Of a stretch of 64,000 nucleotides of DNA, positions 26,663 to 34,652 are shown one piece after another. The translations under genes and the position numbers were made by a program. The stretch lies in the NCBI GenBank assembly GCA_030524805.1, contig JAUNFY010000001.1, forward strand, positions 62,001-126,000, written 5' to 3'. Position 1 is the stretch's first letter. Each line of letters starts with the position of its first letter. The notes beneath the pieces are model-generated. The model saw only the letters and a list, made by a program, of their open reading frames with translations. It was not told the DNA's origin and ran no database searches. The DNA is from Bacteroidales bacterium (GTDB taxonomy: Bacteria; Bacteroidota; Bacteroidia; Bacteroidales; Muribaculaceae).

Positions 26663-27694
26663 ATGCTCATCATTCCTAAAAAGTATAAGCAGAAGCTTCT
26701 TGCCGAGACCACGGAGGTTGCGATTCAGAAAATAAAGGATTCTTTTCAGCGGGAGCTCGGACGCGCTCTTAATCTGCGTCGCGTCACGGCACCTTTGTTC
26801 GTGCTTTCCGGCACAGGCATCAACGACGACCTCAACGGCGTGGAAAGTCCCGTTTCGTTCCCTATTCAGGCCTGTGGCGGCAGGAGAGCTGAGGTGGTGC
26901 ATTCATTAGCCAAGTGGAAACGCCTGAAACTCCATGCCTACGACATTGCTCCCGGCTTTGGCATATATACCGACATGAATGCTATCCGTACTTTTGAGGA
27001 TCTCGACAATCTTCATTCTCTTTACGTGGATCAATGGGATTGGGAGAAGGTCATTCGCGATGAGGACCGCAATGTGGCATTTCTCAAGGATATTGTCAGG
27101 AAGATATACGCGGTAGTCAAAAAAATTGAGAAAGATATCTATGAGCAATTCCCTCATATCACTCCCTTGCTCCCCGATGAAGTCACATTCATACATGCCG
27201 AGCAACTCCTCCGCATGTATCCGGATTTTGACCCGAAGCAACGGGAGAATGAGATTGCCAGGAAATTCGGAGCCGTATTCATAATAGGTATCGGAGATGC
27301 GTTGTCTGACGGAAAACCGCACGATGGACGCGCGCCCGACTATGACGAATGGATTAGCCTGAACGAGGAAGGATATCATGGCCTCAATGGCGACCTTATT
27401 CTCTGGAATCCTGTGCTGGAGACAGCTTTCGAACTTTCTTCGATGGGTATTCGAGTCAGTCCGGAGTCGTTGCGCAGGCAACTGATGCAGCGCTCCTGCA
27501 TGGAGAGGGCAGACCTGCCGTTTCATAAAGCACTGCTCGAAGGCTCTCTTCCCGCTTCAATCGGTGGCGGCATAGGCCAGAGCCGGCTCTGCATGTTCCT
27601 GCTGCAGAAAGCCCACATAGGCGAAGTTCAGGCTTCCATCTGGCCCGAGGAGCAGATCAGGGAGTGTGAGCGTGCGGGAATACATTTATTATAG
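26663..27694 (+). CDS. asnA: Aspartate-ammonia ligase (asparagine synthetase A)
   Basis: This 343-residue cytoplasmic enzyme makes asparagine from aspartate, ammonia and ATP. It belongs to the class II aminoacyl-tRNA synthetase-like fold. Visible family segments are RRVTAPLFVLSGTGINDDLN, ESPVSFPI, HAYDIAPGFGIYTDMNAI, VDQWDWEKVI, ALSDGKPHDGRAPDYDEW, LNGDLILWNPVLE and SIGGGIGQSRLCMFLL. Length matches E. coli AsnA (about 330). It has a strong terminator and is not obviously tied to the xylan genes before it. The next gene encodes a PurF-like protein that may also depend on ammonia. Confidence 0.96.
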   Translation: MLIIPKKYKQKLLAETTEVAIQKIKDSFQRELGRALNLRRVTAPLFVLSGTGINDDLNGVESPVSFPIQACGGRRAEVVHSLAKWKRLKLHAYDIAPGFGIYTDMNAIRTFEDLDNLHSLYVDQWDWEKVIRDEDRNVAFLKDIVRKIYAVVKKIEKDIYEQFPHITPLLPDEVTFIHAEQLLRMYPDFDPKQRENEIARKFGAVFIIGIGDALSDGKPHDGRAPDYDEWISLNEEGYHGLNGDLILWNPVLETAFELSSMGIRVSPESLRRQLMQRSCMERADLPFHKALLEGSLPASIGGGIGQSRLCMFLLQKAHIGEVQASIWPEEQIRECERAGIHLL

Positions 27695-27699
27695 TAATA

Positions 27700-27737
27700 T
27701 TCAAGTTTGGCCGTTTTGGTCAAACTTGAATTTTTTT
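27700..27737 (+). terminator. Rho-independent terminator of asnA
   Basis: TTCAAGTTTG at 27700-27709 pairs with 27721-27730, with inner G-C pairs, followed by T7 at 27731-27737. Confidence 0.85.
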
Positions 27738-27771
27738 CATGCTTCATAAAGCGTATTTTCCAACTTTTTTG

Positions 27772-27779
27772 TAATTTTG
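27772..27779 (+). promoter_or_regulatory. Putative -7 box for the PurF-like gene
   Basis: TAATTTTG matches TAnnTTTG. No TTTG lies at the usual distance upstream; the start codon is 83 bases downstream. Confidence 0.4.
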
Positions 27780-27862
27780 CATTGTATTTCCGGTCGCGGC
27801 ATCGAGATGCTTTGTGCCGGATGGCTATTTCTAACAGGTAACAAGCTTAACTTGAAATTCTT

Positions 27863-29275
27863 ATGGGAGGTTTTTTTGGCGCAGCCCTAAAACGTAAATG
27901 TGTCAACGACATCTTTTATGGCGTTGACTATAACTCGCATCTCGGCACGCGCCGTGGCGGTATGGTGACCTACGATGAAGTCGACAGAAGATTCTGCCGG
28001 TCGATCCATTCTCTTGAAAGCAGCTATTTCCGCACAAAGTTTGAGGCGGAACTGCATAAGTATAAGGGAAATATCGGTATAGGCGTCATCTCCGACACCG
28101 ATCCGCAACCTATCACGATGAATTCTCATCTCGGACGATATGCCATCGTCACTGTGGCAAAAATCGACAATATCGATGAGCTGGAGAAAGAGCTTATTGA
28201 CAAGGGAGCACACTTTGCCGAATTGAGCCAGGGAACTACAAACCCGACCGAACTTGTGGGTCTGCTCATCAATGAAGGCAAAACTTTTGTGGATGGCATC
28301 GAGAATGTCTTCAACAAGGTGAAAGGATCTTGCTCAATGCTTATCCTCACAGAAAACTCCGTGCTCGTAGCCCGCGACAAACTTGGCAGAACTTCTTGCG
28401 TGATAGGTAAGAAAGAAGATGGCTATGCCGTAAGCAGCGAGTCCACCTCCTTCCCGAATCTTGATTATGAATTGCTGAGAGATGTTGGCCCGGGCGAAAT
28501 CATCGAACTTCGCCACGACGGCCTCCGCCAGCTCCGGCAGCCTAACAAGGAGATGCAAATCTGCTCCTTCATGTGGGTATACTATGGTTTCCCCACTTCT
28601 ACCTACGAGAACCGCAACGTAGAGGAAGTCCGCTTCAAGTCCGGCTATGCGTTTGGCCAGCAGGATAAGGAAACTGAAATAGATTGCGTGGCCGGTGTGC
28701 CGGATTCGGGCGTCGGTATGGCCATCGGTTATGCAGCCGGACATGGCACTCCCTATCAGCGTTGCATTTCGAAGTACACTCCTACTTGGCCGCGAAGCTT
28801 CACTCCTTCCGACCAGTCGATGCGAAGCTTCATCGCGAAAATGAAACTTGTTCCCAACAAGGCTATGCTTGATGGAAAACGCGCGCTCTTCTGCGATGAT
28901 TCAATCGTCAGGGGTACGCAACTCAACGATAATGTGAAAGTGCTTTACGATTGCGGAGCGAAAGAGGTTCACATGCGCATCGCTTGTCCTCCCCTCATTT
29001 ATGGTTGCCGCTATCTCAACTTCACATCATCGAAGTCTGAGATGGAGTTGCTCACTCGTCGGGTGATTGAGGAATTGGAGGGCGACCCCAACGCACACCT
29101 CGAAGAGTACGCCACCACAGGAAGCTGTCGTTATTGCAAGATGGTGGAGAAGATACGCGAGCGCTACGGCCTCACATCGCTGAAGTTCAACACCCTCGAA
29201 AATCTCGTTGAAGCCATCGGCCTTCCGAAAGATCAGATCTGCACCCACTGCTTCGACGGCACCTCTCACTTCTGA
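27863..29275 (+). CDS. PurF-like phosphoribosyltransferase with a degenerate glutaminase domain
   Basis: This 470-residue protein matches amidophosphoribosyltransferase in size and layout. The C-terminal PRPP-binding motif is intact (ALFCDDSIVRGTQL), and C-terminal cysteines (SCRYC, ICTHCFDG, PLIYGCRY) resemble the cluster ligands of iron-sulfur PurF. The N-terminus reads MGGFFG where PurF has M-C-G..FG, so the cysteine that attacks glutamine is absent, and an in-frame TAA at 27848-27850 rules out a longer start. The usual HRGQES segment is replaced by HLGTRRGGM, and the HNGN segment appears lost (GRYAIVTVAK). It may use free ammonia, or do something else. Gene databases usually call this type simply amidophosphoribosyltransferase. 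Confidence 0.8.
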   Translation: MGGFFGAALKRKCVNDIFYGVDYNSHLGTRRGGMVTYDEVDRRFCRSIHSLESSYFRTKFEAELHKYKGNIGIGVISDTDPQPITMNSHLGRYAIVTVAKIDNIDELEKELIDKGAHFAELSQGTTNPTELVGLLINEGKTFVDGIENVFNKVKGSCSMLILTENSVLVARDKLGRTSCVIGKKEDGYAVSSESTSFPNLDYELLRDVGPGEIIELRHDGLRQLRQPNKEMQICSFMWVYYGFPTSTYENRNVEEVRFKSGYAFGQQDKETEIDCVAGVPDSGVGMAIGYAAGHGTPYQRCISKYTPTWPRSFTPSDQSMRSFIAKMKLVPNKAMLDGKRALFCDDSIVRGTQLNDNVKVLYDCGAKEVHMRIACPPLIYGCRYLNFTSSKSEMELLTRRVIEELEGDPNAHLEEYATTGSCRYCKMVEKIRERYGLTSLKFNTLENLVEAIGLPKDQICTHCFDGTSHF

Positions 29276-29328
29276 TCATAAATCGCTGCAAGTATCTATA
29301 AAAGCAAATTCCAACAAATGACTATACC

Positions 29329-29356
29329 GAGGCATTTCCCTAAAAAGAGATGCCTC
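29329..29356 (+). terminator. Probable terminator of the PurF-like gene
   Basis: GAGGCAT at 29329-29335 pairs with ATGCCTC at 29350-29356, followed by TCTATTTTATCC. It is a moderate stem with a 14-base loop. Confidence 0.5.
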
Positions 29357-29566
29357 TCTATTTTATCCTACTATCAAATCCTGCTGAAAGTCTAAAGATG
29401 ACTGTAAAAATCTTATAGACCAATATCCGGCCTAATCACAAGGCATTCCTAATCAGAAGTCTTTTAAGGTGATGCTGCTACCCGTCATGAACCTCCCTTT
29501 ACATTAAAAAATCTATGTTTTAATAAAAAATAAGTGTTTTAAGTGTGTTTTTCCGAAAAAAAGAAC

Positions 29567-29574
29567 TATATTTG
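29567..29574 (+). promoter_or_regulatory. Putative -7 box for the PAP2 gene
   Basis: TATATTTG matches TAnnTTTG and lies 39 bases before the PAP2 start codon. The expected -33 position reads GTGTG, not TTTG. Confidence 0.45.
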
Positions 29575-29613
29575 CATTCACATTTGTATACGAATTTTTT
29601 TTAACTTACACTC

Positions 29614-30219
29614 ATGATAGAAACGTTATCCTCTCTCGACAACCAGATTCTATTGTTTTTCAATGGAAATCATACTGCTTTTCTTGATGAATTCATGTCG
29701 CTTATCACAGGTAAATGGATCTGGATTCCATTCTATCTCGTGCTGATCGACTTCTTGTTTAAGAAACTCGGTCCGAAGCGCGCAGCCCTTACGTTGCTCG
29801 CCGTGGTAATCGCCATTGTTATGACCGATCAGGTTTGTGCAAGTGTGATCCGACCGGCCGCAGCCCGTCTGCGCCCGTGCAATCCCGACAATCCGATTTT
29901 TCAGTTCATCACTATTGTGAAAGGTATCGCACCCGGAGGCTACAGTTGGCCTTCATGCCATGCCGCCAACACTTTCGCGCTCGCCACTCTCCTTTCGTTT
30001 GTATTCAGAAACCGGGCTTTCACCTGTTTCATCTTCTTCTGGGCAGTGATGGTCAGCATCTCGCGCCTTTATCTTGGCGTCCACTATCCTTCCGACATTC
30101 TTTCAGGCGCGGCATTCGGCAGCATCTTCGGTTACCTGTCGCTTGTGATAGTTGAAGCATTGACTTCATCCGCTCCGAAGTTTTATTCTTTCATCCGCCA
30201 GTCGCTTCTCCCACGATGA
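29614..30219 (+). CDS. PAP2-family membrane phosphatase
   Basis: This 201-residue protein has five or so hydrophobic segments and the three phosphatase motifs of the PAP2 superfamily: RPAAARLRP (motif 1), WPSCHAANTF (motif 2, with Cys in place of the usual Gly of PSGH), and SRLYLGVHYPSDILSG (motif 3 with catalytic His). Such enzymes dephosphorylate lipid substrates such as undecaprenyl pyrophosphate, phosphatidylglycerol phosphate or lipid A at the outer face of the inner membrane. The substrate is not set by sequence alone. It overlaps the next gene by four bases (ATGA), so translation of the two is probably coupled. Confidence 0.9.
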   Translation: MIETLSSLDNQILLFFNGNHTAFLDEFMSLITGKWIWIPFYLVLIDFLFKKLGPKRAALTLLAVVIAIVMTDQVCASVIRPAAARLRPCNPDNPIFQFITIVKGIAPGGYSWPSCHAANTFALATLLSFVFRNRAFTCFIFFWAVMVSISRLYLGVHYPSDILSGAAFGSIFGYLSLVIVEALTSSAPKFYSFIRQSLLPR

Positions 30220-31253
30220 GAATATTCAGATTTATCGCGGCTGCCGCGCTTGCAACTGTAGTATCATCCGGTCTTTACGCACAAAGACCGGATTTGTATT
30301 GGAGCGTGGATCTTCAGGCGGTATTCGACAACCGGGAAGGCGACACGCAATATGCCGATGCCAAAACATTCTTTCAGACCCAGCTCTCGCCTGAAATCGG
30401 ACTCTCTCTTTCCGAGGGTCGCCACCGGATAGCCGGTGGCGTGGTCTGGACACAACCTATCGGTTGCGAATGGGACGGACATCGCCTTTCTCCTACTCTC
30501 TACTATAGATACCAAAACAAGGGTCTTCGCTTTGCAATGGGTATGTTTGGCCGCGACCAACTCTATGCAGAGATGCCCAATTTTATCTGGAATGATTCAG
30601 TGAAGTATGCTCAGCGCAATATGCGCGGTGCCATGATCGCTTACCGCAACGGTGACGGCTATTTTCAGGCGTTTGTAGATTGGCGTGGAATGCAGACTGA
30701 GAAGCAGCGTGAGGCTTTCAATATCATTGCATCCGGCGAGCGGCTATATAAGGATGGCAGATTCCTTTGGGGTGGAGTTGCCATGATGAATCATCTCGCC
30801 CTTGACAAGAATCCGCAGCATGAAGAGCAACATGTCACAGATAATCTGCTCTACAACCCCTACGTCGGCGTGAATATTGCCAAGATGGTGGCATCTCCTC
30901 TCGATTCCTGCAGTTTGCGTGTGGGTGTGCTCGGTGCTCTTACCCGCGATCGTGGCGACAATCAATGGAAAACTCCCGCAGGTGTGTGGGTAGACTTCGA
31001 CATAGCATGGAAGTTTCTTGAACTGAAAGATACGTTCTATGCCGGAGGAAAGTTGTTTCCCTATTATTCAAAGTTTGGCTATATTCTTGATCAGGGAGAA
31101 CCCTATTATGCCGCATCGCTCTACAACCGCACATCTATCGCCGCCTATTTTCTCCGACGCTCCTTCATGAGCATCAAGGCCTCTCTTGATTTCAACATAG
31201 CGCCCTCCCATTTCAACTTCTATCAGCGCCTGATTCTCGAATTTTCCATTTGA
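30216..31253 (+). CDS. Outer-membrane barrel-like protein coupled to the PAP2 phosphatase
   Basis: This 345-residue protein has a signal peptide (ending SSGLYAQ) and alternating aromatic-rich strands, such as HRLSPTLYYRYQNKGLRFAM and SIKASLDFNIAPSHFNFYQR, ending in LILEFSI. That pattern fits an outer-membrane beta-barrel, but I do not recognise the family. The four-base overlap with the PAP2 gene suggests a shared role in envelope or lipid metabolism. A strong terminator follows. Confidence 0.6.
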   Translation: MRIFRFIAAAALATVVSSGLYAQRPDLYWSVDLQAVFDNREGDTQYADAKTFFQTQLSPEIGLSLSEGRHRIAGGVVWTQPIGCEWDGHRLSPTLYYRYQNKGLRFAMGMFGRDQLYAEMPNFIWNDSVKYAQRNMRGAMIAYRNGDGYFQAFVDWRGMQTEKQREAFNIIASGERLYKDGRFLWGGVAMMNHLALDKNPQHEEQHVTDNLLYNPYVGVNIAKMVASPLDSCSLRVGVLGALTRDRGDNQWKTPAGVWVDFDIAWKFLELKDTFYAGGKLFPYYSKFGYILDQGEPYYAASLYNRTSIAAYFLRRSFMSIKASLDFNIAPSHFNFYQRLILEFSI

Positions 31254-31271
31254 TTCCGCATACATATCATG

Positions 31272-31317
31272 AGCCTCCGACCTCCTCCCAATCCGGGAAG
31301 GTCGGAGGCTTTTTTTA
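31272..31317 (+). terminator. Rho-independent terminator after the barrel gene
   Basis: A perfect 12-bp stem (31272-31283 with 31299-31310) and a 15-base loop are followed by a run of T. Confidence 0.85.
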
Positions 31318-31334
31318 TTTTTAAGTCGTTTTTA

Positions 31335-31366
31335 TTTGCAAATGTGGAGTTTTTTTGATATTTTTG
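31335..31366 (+). promoter_or_regulatory. Consensus promoter for the uxaB-led array
   Basis: TTTG at 31335-31338, a 20-bp spacer, then TATTTTTG at 31359-31366. The uxaB start codon at 31543 leaves a leader of about 170 bases. No other consensus promoter was seen before the end of the pectin array. Confidence 0.72.
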
Positions 31367-31422
31367 CATAGTGAAGTGGAAACTTCAAAATGAGAAGGGT
31401 TAAACTTGTTTTTTAATAAGAA

Positions 31423-31447
31423 TTTGTCACGTTTCCGTCGTGTCAAA
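31423..31447. promoter_or_regulatory. Imperfect palindrome in the uxaB leader, possible operator
   Basis: TTTGTCACG at 31423-31431 faces CGTGTCAAA at 31439-31447 with one mismatch in the pairing. A second related inverted pair, TTGTGTCA/TGACAA, lies at 31499-31515. A regulator site is possible but no regulator gene is in view. Confidence 0.35.
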
Positions 31448-31542
31448 TGTCATAGTTAAAGATAAGGGTAAACATCTTCAATGTATATAACTAACCTGTT
31501 GTGTCAACCTGACAAGAAAAGATATATAATCATATAACAATC

Positions 31543-33024
31543 ATGAAAGTTCTAAACAAACTGACCGCCCCGAAAGCGACGGCCCCCGAAAGAATCATTC
31601 AGTTTGGCGAAGGTAACTTCCTTCGTGCTTTTGTAGACTGGATCGTCAAAAACATGAATGAAACGACTGATTTCAACGCTTCAGTAGTTTTACTTCAGGG
31701 CACACCCTACGACTTCGATATGAAGCTCCTCTCCTCGCAAGACTTCCTCTTTCACGTCAATCTTCAAGGTCGTCTTAACGGCGAGATTGTAAACTCATTC
31801 AAAAGAGTAGACGTCATCAGCCGCGGTCTCAGCCCCTGGGGACAGCACGACGCAGTGCTCGGCCTCGCTGTTCAGCCTGAAATAAGATTCGTAATCTCAA
31901 ATACCACAGAAGCCGGTATCTCTTTCGACCCACAGTGCAAACTGGCGGATACTCCCCCGGCATCCTATCCTGCAAAGCTGACCCAGATTCTCTATACCCG
32001 CTACAAGGCATTCAACGGTGACCCCGACAAGGGCCTCATCATCATGCCTTGCGAGCTCATCTTCGAAAACGGTCATCATCTCAAGAAATTCATCAACGAC
32101 TATATCGATCTCTGGAAAGAGGAACTCGGTGCTGACTACGAGGGATTCAAAAACTGGTTCAATACATACAACTATGTTTGCGCCACACTCGTAGACCGTA
32201 TCGTTCCCGGTTTCCCGAGAAAGGAAATCGCTTCCATCCAGGAAAAACTTGGCTACAAAGACAACGTAGTAGTGCAGGGTGAAGCTTTCCATGTATGGGT
32301 GATTGAGCGTCCTGAAAACATGACCATCGAGCAGCTTCGTGCTGAATTCCCCGCTGAAAAGGCAGGTCTCAACGTAATCATCACCGATTCGGAAGCTCCC
32401 TACCACGAGAGGAAGGTAACTCTTCTCAACGGTCCTCACACCGTGCTCTCGCCCGTAAGCTACCTCAGCGGCGTCGATATCGTGCGCGATGCCTGCAATC
32501 ATCCCGTGCTTGGCAAATATATCCATAAGGTGCAGTTTGATGAACTGATGCAGACTCTCAACCTCCCCATGGACGAACTCCAGGCATACGGCGAAAGCGT
32601 GCTTGAACGCTTCAACAACCCGTTTGTTGATCATCAGGTCACTTCCATCATGCTCAACTCATTCCCGAAATATCAGACCCGCGACCTCCCGGGCGTGAAG
32701 ACGTATCTCGAACGCAAGGGTGAACTTCCCAAGGGTCTCGTGCTCGGTCTTGCCGCCATCATTACTTATTATAAAGGTGGCAAACGTGCAGATGGCGCAC
32801 CCATCCAGCCTAAGGATGATCAGAAGATCATGGATCTTCTCACCGAACTCTGGGCTACCGGCGACACCCGCAAGGTGGCGGAGGGAGTTCTCGCTGCCGA
32901 TCAACTCATCTGGAAGGAACATGGCGACCTCAACAAGATTCCGGGTCTGACCGACCTCGTTGTTGAATATCTCGACAGCATCCGCGATAAGGGTATGCTC
33001 GCCACAGTGGAAAGCATTCTCTGA
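31543..33024 (+). CDS. uxaB: Tagaturonate reductase (altronate oxidoreductase)
   Basis: This 493-residue member of the mannitol dehydrogenase-type polyol/uronate family reduces D-tagaturonate to D-altronate with NADH. The N-terminal IIQFGEGNFLRAFVDWIV is the nucleotide-binding GxGNFxRAF motif, followed by LLQGTPYDF, SPWGQHDAVLGLAVQPEIRF and ISNTTEAGI. The C-terminal domain has YLSGVDIVRD and NSFPKYQTRDLPG. Length and motif set fit UxaB rather than mannitol dehydrogenase. It opens the galacturonate set (uxaB, uxaA, uxaC, transporter) and has a consensus promoter with a long leader. Confidence 0.93.
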   Translation: MKVLNKLTAPKATAPERIIQFGEGNFLRAFVDWIVKNMNETTDFNASVVLLQGTPYDFDMKLLSSQDFLFHVNLQGRLNGEIVNSFKRVDVISRGLSPWGQHDAVLGLAVQPEIRFVISNTTEAGISFDPQCKLADTPPASYPAKLTQILYTRYKAFNGDPDKGLIIMPCELIFENGHHLKKFINDYIDLWKEELGADYEGFKNWFNTYNYVCATLVDRIVPGFPRKEIASIQEKLGYKDNVVVQGEAFHVWVIERPENMTIEQLRAEFPAEKAGLNVIITDSEAPYHERKVTLLNGPHTVLSPVSYLSGVDIVRDACNHPVLGKYIHKVQFDELMQTLNLPMDELQAYGESVLERFNNPFVDHQVTSIMLNSFPKYQTRDLPGVKTYLERKGELPKGLVLGLAAIITYYKGGKRADGAPIQPKDDQKIMDLLTELWATGDTRKVAEGVLAADQLIWKEHGDLNKIPGLTDLVVEYLDSIRDKGMLATVESIL

Positions 33025-33074
33025 TTGCAAAGAAGTTGATAATGCATATATCAAATTCCCAAGAATAATTCATG

Positions 33075-33107
33075 ATGCATAATGCACGCAAAAGGTGCAT
33101 TATGCAT
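33075..33107. repeat. Perfect 13-bp inverted repeat between uxaB and uxaA
   Basis: ATGCATAATGCAC at 33075-33087 pairs with 33095-33107 around the loop GCAAAAG. The surrounding sequence contains further ATGCAT and AATTCATGATG-like pieces. It could be an mRNA stability element or a member of a dispersed intergenic palindrome family. Confidence 0.6.
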
Positions 33108-33127
33108 TGTGTGTAATATTCAGTCAA

Positions 33128-34627
33128 ATGAAAGATTATATCAAAATAAATCCCGCCGACAATGTTGCTGTGGCCATAAATCCCTTGAAATGTGGTCAGA
33201 AGGTCGACGTCGACGGTCAGTCATTCTCTCTTGTCGCTGACATACCCGCCGGACACAAGTTCGCGCTGAAGGATATCAGCGAGGGTGAGAATGTGGTCAA
33301 ATATGGTTTCCCGATCGGTCATGCGCGCCACGATATCTCTCTTGGCGCTTTCCTCGACGATCACGATATCAAAACCAATCTCGCAGGCCAACTCGATTAT
33401 TCCGATGTAAAGCGGAAACCCGTAGAGAAATGCCATTGCGAGGGAGGTGAACGCACATTCAAAGGTTATCTTCGCGCTAACGGTGAGGCAGGTGTCAGAA
33501 ACGAGATCTGGGTCATCCCTACCGTGGGTTGCGTCAATGGTATTGTAAAGCAGATTGTAGACCGCCTCAATGCTGAGACTGGTGCTGAAGGTGTCGACGG
33601 CATCTTCGGTTTTCCTCACAACTACGGTTGCTCGCAATTAGGCGACGACCATGAGAATACAAAAAAGATTCTCCGCGACATGGTGCATCATCCCAATGCC
33701 GGTGGTATTCTTGTCGTTGGTCTTGGTTGCGAAAACAATCAGCCCAAGGTGTTTGAGGAGTATTGCGGCGACTACGACAGGGAGCGCGTCAAGTTCATGG
33801 TTTGTCAGGAAGTTGAAGGCAACGAAGTGGAGTATGGACTCGACATCCTGCGTAAGCTTTATGAAAATGCCCGTAAAGATACCCGCACGGAACTTCCCGC
33901 CTCAAAACTCCGTATTGGTCTGAAGTGTGGCGGCAGCGATGGCTTCTCCGGCATCACCGCCAATCCGCTGCTCGGTGAGTTTTCCGATTTCCTCTGCGAT
34001 TGCCAGGGAGGTACTACCGTGCTCACTGAGGTGCCCGAAATGTTTGGCGCGGAAACTATCCTCATGCAGCGTTGTGCCGACGATCATCTGCTCGATCAGA
34101 CAGTCACTCTTATCAATGACTTCAAGGAATATTTCCTGAGCCATGGCGAACCTGTGGGTGAAAACCCCTCTCCCGGCAATAAGGCTGGCGGCATCTCCAC
34201 TCTTGAGGAGAAGGCTCTCGGATGCACCCAGAAGAGCGGTAAGAGCGAGGTGAAAGGTGTGCTCGCCTACGGTGAGAGAATATCCAATCATGGTCTGAAT
34301 CTTCTCTCCGCTCCCGGCAACGACCTCGTGGCTTCCACTGCCCTCGCAGCTGCCGGTTGCCAGATAGTTCTTTTCACTACAGGACGTGGCACCCCTTTCG
34401 GAACGTTCGTCCCCACCGCGAAAATCTCCACCAACAGCGGACTGGCAAAAAGGAAACCCGCATGGATCGACTTCAATGCCGGAGTGCTCGTGGAAGACGC
34501 TGACATGAAAGAAGTAGCCGTAAGATTCATTGACTTCGTGCTCGCTGTGGCAAGTGGTGAGAAGGTGAATTCCGAAAAAGCCGGAATCCACGAGATCGCA
34601 ATATTCAAGAATGGTGTAACCCTTTGA
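33128..34627 (+). CDS. uxaA: Altronate dehydratase
   Basis: This 499-residue enzyme dehydrates D-altronate to 2-keto-3-deoxygluconate. It has the N-terminal SAF-type domain (PADNVAVAINPLKCGQKVDV, FALKDISEGENVVKYG) and the large dehydratase domain with FKGYLRANGEAGVRNEIWVI, FGFPHNYGCSQLGDDHENT, LVVGLGCENNQP and LKCGGSDGFSGITANPLLG. These are standard UxaA features. The open frame extends upstream to 33095 into the palindrome; the start at 33128 (MKDYIKINPADN) is preferred on family length. It lies 103 bases after uxaB and 25 before uxaC. Confidence 0.95.
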   Translation: MKDYIKINPADNVAVAINPLKCGQKVDVDGQSFSLVADIPAGHKFALKDISEGENVVKYGFPIGHARHDISLGAFLDDHDIKTNLAGQLDYSDVKRKPVEKCHCEGGERTFKGYLRANGEAGVRNEIWVIPTVGCVNGIVKQIVDRLNAETGAEGVDGIFGFPHNYGCSQLGDDHENTKKILRDMVHHPNAGGILVVGLGCENNQPKVFEEYCGDYDRERVKFMVCQEVEGNEVEYGLDILRKLYENARKDTRTELPASKLRIGLKCGGSDGFSGITANPLLGEFSDFLCDCQGGTTVLTEVPEMFGAETILMQRCADDHLLDQTVTLINDFKEYFLSHGEPVGENPSPGNKAGGISTLEEKALGCTQKSGKSEVKGVLAYGERISNHGLNLLSAPGNDLVASTALAAAGCQIVLFTTGRGTPFGTFVPTAKISTNSGLAKRKPAWIDFNAGVLVEDADMKEVAVRFIDFVLAVASGEKVNSEKAGIHEIAIFKNGVTL

Positions 34628-34652
34628 TCATAATCAATTAAAATCTAAATAT

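Larger units (their letters stand above)
29276..29613. other. 338-bp intergenic region
   Basis: This AT-rich spacer carries a terminator hairpin near its start (29329-29356) and a -7-like box near its end (29567-29574). Between them I see no open frame, tRNA or repeat. Confidence 0.5.

Noticed and set aside
27840..27862. Possibility that the PurF-like gene begins earlier with a catalytic cysteine
   Set aside because: An in-frame TAA stop lies five codons upstream of the ATG, so no earlier start is available.
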